A DNA stretch of 51,962 bases, taken from assembly GCF_004341165.1 (NCBI RefSeq), contig NZ_SLZR01000022.1, positions 1 to 51,962 on the forward strand, in the 5' to 3' direction. Within the stretch, counting starts at the first letter, position 1. Each line of letters starts with the position of its first letter. The stretch is from Reinekea marinisedimentorum (GTDB taxonomy: Bacteria; Pseudomonadota; Gammaproteobacteria; Pseudomonadales; Natronospirillaceae). Shown here piece after piece: positions 51,111 through 51,962 of this stretch. The notes below the pieces were generated by a model, which did no database searches, was not told where the DNA came from, and was given only the letters and a program-made list of their open reading frames with translations. Made by a program: the position numbers and the translations under genes.

Positions 51111-51734
51111 ATGACCAAAGCTTTGAATATTATCGGATTCATACTATTGGTTGCTTCAATCTTCGTGTTTGGATTGAAAAGTATGGCGGCCGAGATGGGT
51201 ATTGCAGTAGCGGCTAGTGGAGTGTTCTTGGCATTCGCTAATTTGGACAAATTCTCTGAGTTCAAAGGGGCCGGATTTGAAGCTAAACTTCGCGAGGCTG
51301 TCGACGAAGCAAATGCAACCATTGAAAATCTAAAGTCAGTCGCTGCCCCATTGTTGACCACTACAATAGATTTGCTGGCTAAAGACGGAAGATTGTGCGG
51401 AGATTCGGCCTTCGATAAAAATCATGCTCTATATGATAAGTTGATTGCTTTGCAGGCGGATATTGATATTTCAGATTTCTCCCTTGAGAAAGCACAATCC
51501 CAATATTTAAATATTCACGCATGGGACATGATCTCAGATTTGGCATCTGACATTGAGCGTGCTGGCAAAGAGAAATTTACGGTGGAGGTCAGGGAAACGC
51601 TGGGCAGTCATAGCTTTGATGAGCCGCCAAGTTTAGAAAAATTCTTGTCGTTGCTGGACGAGGTTGAACTGCAGGATAAAGAGGGGCAGAAGCTTGAGAG
51701 AATCAGGCAGTACTACCAGACCTATAAGCTCTAA
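51111..51734 (+). CDS. Membrane-anchored coiled-coil protein, cassette gene
   Basis: This 207-residue protein has two membrane helices at the N-terminus (about 5-22 and 27-44) and a long helical cytoplasmic part (50-207) with coiled-coil-like stretches (EAKLREAVDEANATIENLKS). I recognise no family; the layout resembles small membrane anchors or sensors. AAGGAT precedes the ATG. The TAA stop lies in the following attC. It is the most complete cassette in the right array (core, gene, attC). Confidence 0.65.
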   Translation: MTKALNIIGFILLVASIFVFGLKSMAAEMGIAVAASGVFLAFANLDKFSEFKGAGFEAKLREAVDEANATIENLKSVAAPLLTTTIDLLAKDGRLCGDSAFDKNHALYDKLIALQADIDISDFSLEKAQSQYLNIHAWDMISDLASDIERAGKEKFTVEVRETLGSHSFDEPPSLEKFLSLLDEVELQDKEGQKLERIRQYYQTYKL

Positions 51735-51786
51735 CAAGCAGGCAGGGCGAAGCCAAAAAGCGGTGCGCCTGCTTCGACCGTTAGTT
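51729..51786 (+). repeat. attC site, last in the window
   Basis: CTCTAAC (51729-51735) and GTTAGTT (51780-51786) are the cores. AAGCAGGC pairs perfectly with GCCTGCTT inside. At 58 bp this is a short, textbook-like attC and the best in the window. Confidence 0.82.
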
Positions 51787-51788
51787 TC

Positions 51789-51962
51789 ATGGTGGCTGCT
51801 ATGTCTTTGAATATAATTAGAGCAGTAGGTTTGATAATAGCTGCCATAGCAATGCTATACATTACCTCCTGTGCTGAGTTGTATCCCTATAAGGAAGTCC
51901 AAAAATATCAGTCCTCAAGAGGAATTGTTGACCTGGTAAGAACCGAACAGTTTGAAGGACGT
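51789..51962 (+). CDS. Partial small lipoprotein, cassette gene (runs off the right edge)
   Basis: An open frame begins two bases after the attC core and continues for 58 codons to the window end without a stop. The N-terminus is MVAAMSLNIIRAVGLIIAAI followed by AMLYITSC, a hydrophobic segment with a lipobox-like Cys, so a lipoprotein is likely. ATG at 51801 is an alternative start. The rest of the gene is outside the window. Confidence 0.5.
   Translation, partial: MVAAMSLNIIRAVGLIIAAIAMLYITSCAELYPYKEVQKYQSSRGIVDLVRTEQFEGR

Overview
The window looks like a chromosomal segment of a marine-type, facultatively anaerobic gammaproteobacterium. Supporting signs are Fur-type iron control, a TonB/Fhu siderophore system, a Hyb-type [NiFe] hydrogenase, pyruvate:ferredoxin oxidoreductase, a GH45 cellulase with a GlyGly-CTERM-like tail, and integron gene cassettes. 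Genus cannot be fixed from sequence alone; cellulolytic or Oceanospirillales/Cellvibrionales-like lineages would fit. Most of the middle is GC-richer with tightly packed operons. Both ends are AT-rich, with small single genes.

Layout. (1) 1-2.8 kb: the 3' end of a probable group II intron, then a same-strand array of small cassette genes, mostly membrane proteins, separated by attC-like sites. (2) 2.85-3.9 kb: a ParD-like protein overlapping a type I methionine aminopeptidase, behind a promoter that contains an inverted repeat. (3) 3.9-4.4 kb: three 165-bp tandem repeats carrying paired REP-like hairpins. (4) 4.4-13.3 kb, minus strand: serC-serA (serine synthesis), a flavoprotein plus PFOR operon, and an M23 peptidase. 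(5) 13.5-22.2 kb: AraC regulator, Fur-box TonB receptor, ferric-siderophore reductase and Fhu-type ABC importer, then a Fur-box flavodoxin and a small companion gene. (6) 22.4-36.6 kb: one long hydrogenase locus, hybOABCD - hypC-like (hybG) - hybE - hupK-like - hypABCDEF - hupE. (7) 36.6-41.8 kb: cytochrome b561, an HMA-like protein, a Met/His-rich Spy-like protein, a two-component system whose sensor has a Met-rich periplasmic stretch, a diheme cytochrome c and a cytochrome c'. Copper or another soft metal is a plausible signal. (8) 42.0-44.5 kb: HXXEE membrane protein with divergent TetR, then the GH45 cellulase. (9) 44.8-52 kb: a second accessory zone (DUF4124, GNAT, HAD, LHDG-type, HEPN-like, beta-propeller-like, TPR-like and coiled-coil proteins) with attC-like sites and a dispersed intergenic repeat family.

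How the parts work together. PFOR and the Fe-S flavoprotein would link pyruvate, ferredoxin and NAD(P)H. The hydrogenase would exchange electrons between H2 and the quinone pool through HybA/HybB, and its maturation set is complete within the locus. The Fur-controlled block supplies iron and replaces ferredoxin with flavodoxin under iron shortage.

The most striking structural observation is a nearly identical cassette (TPR-like protein) at 1.0 kb and at 50.6 kb. Homology between the copies begins exactly at the GTTAGCT core site, so cassette recombination has probably acted on both flanks, although no integrase is visible in the window.
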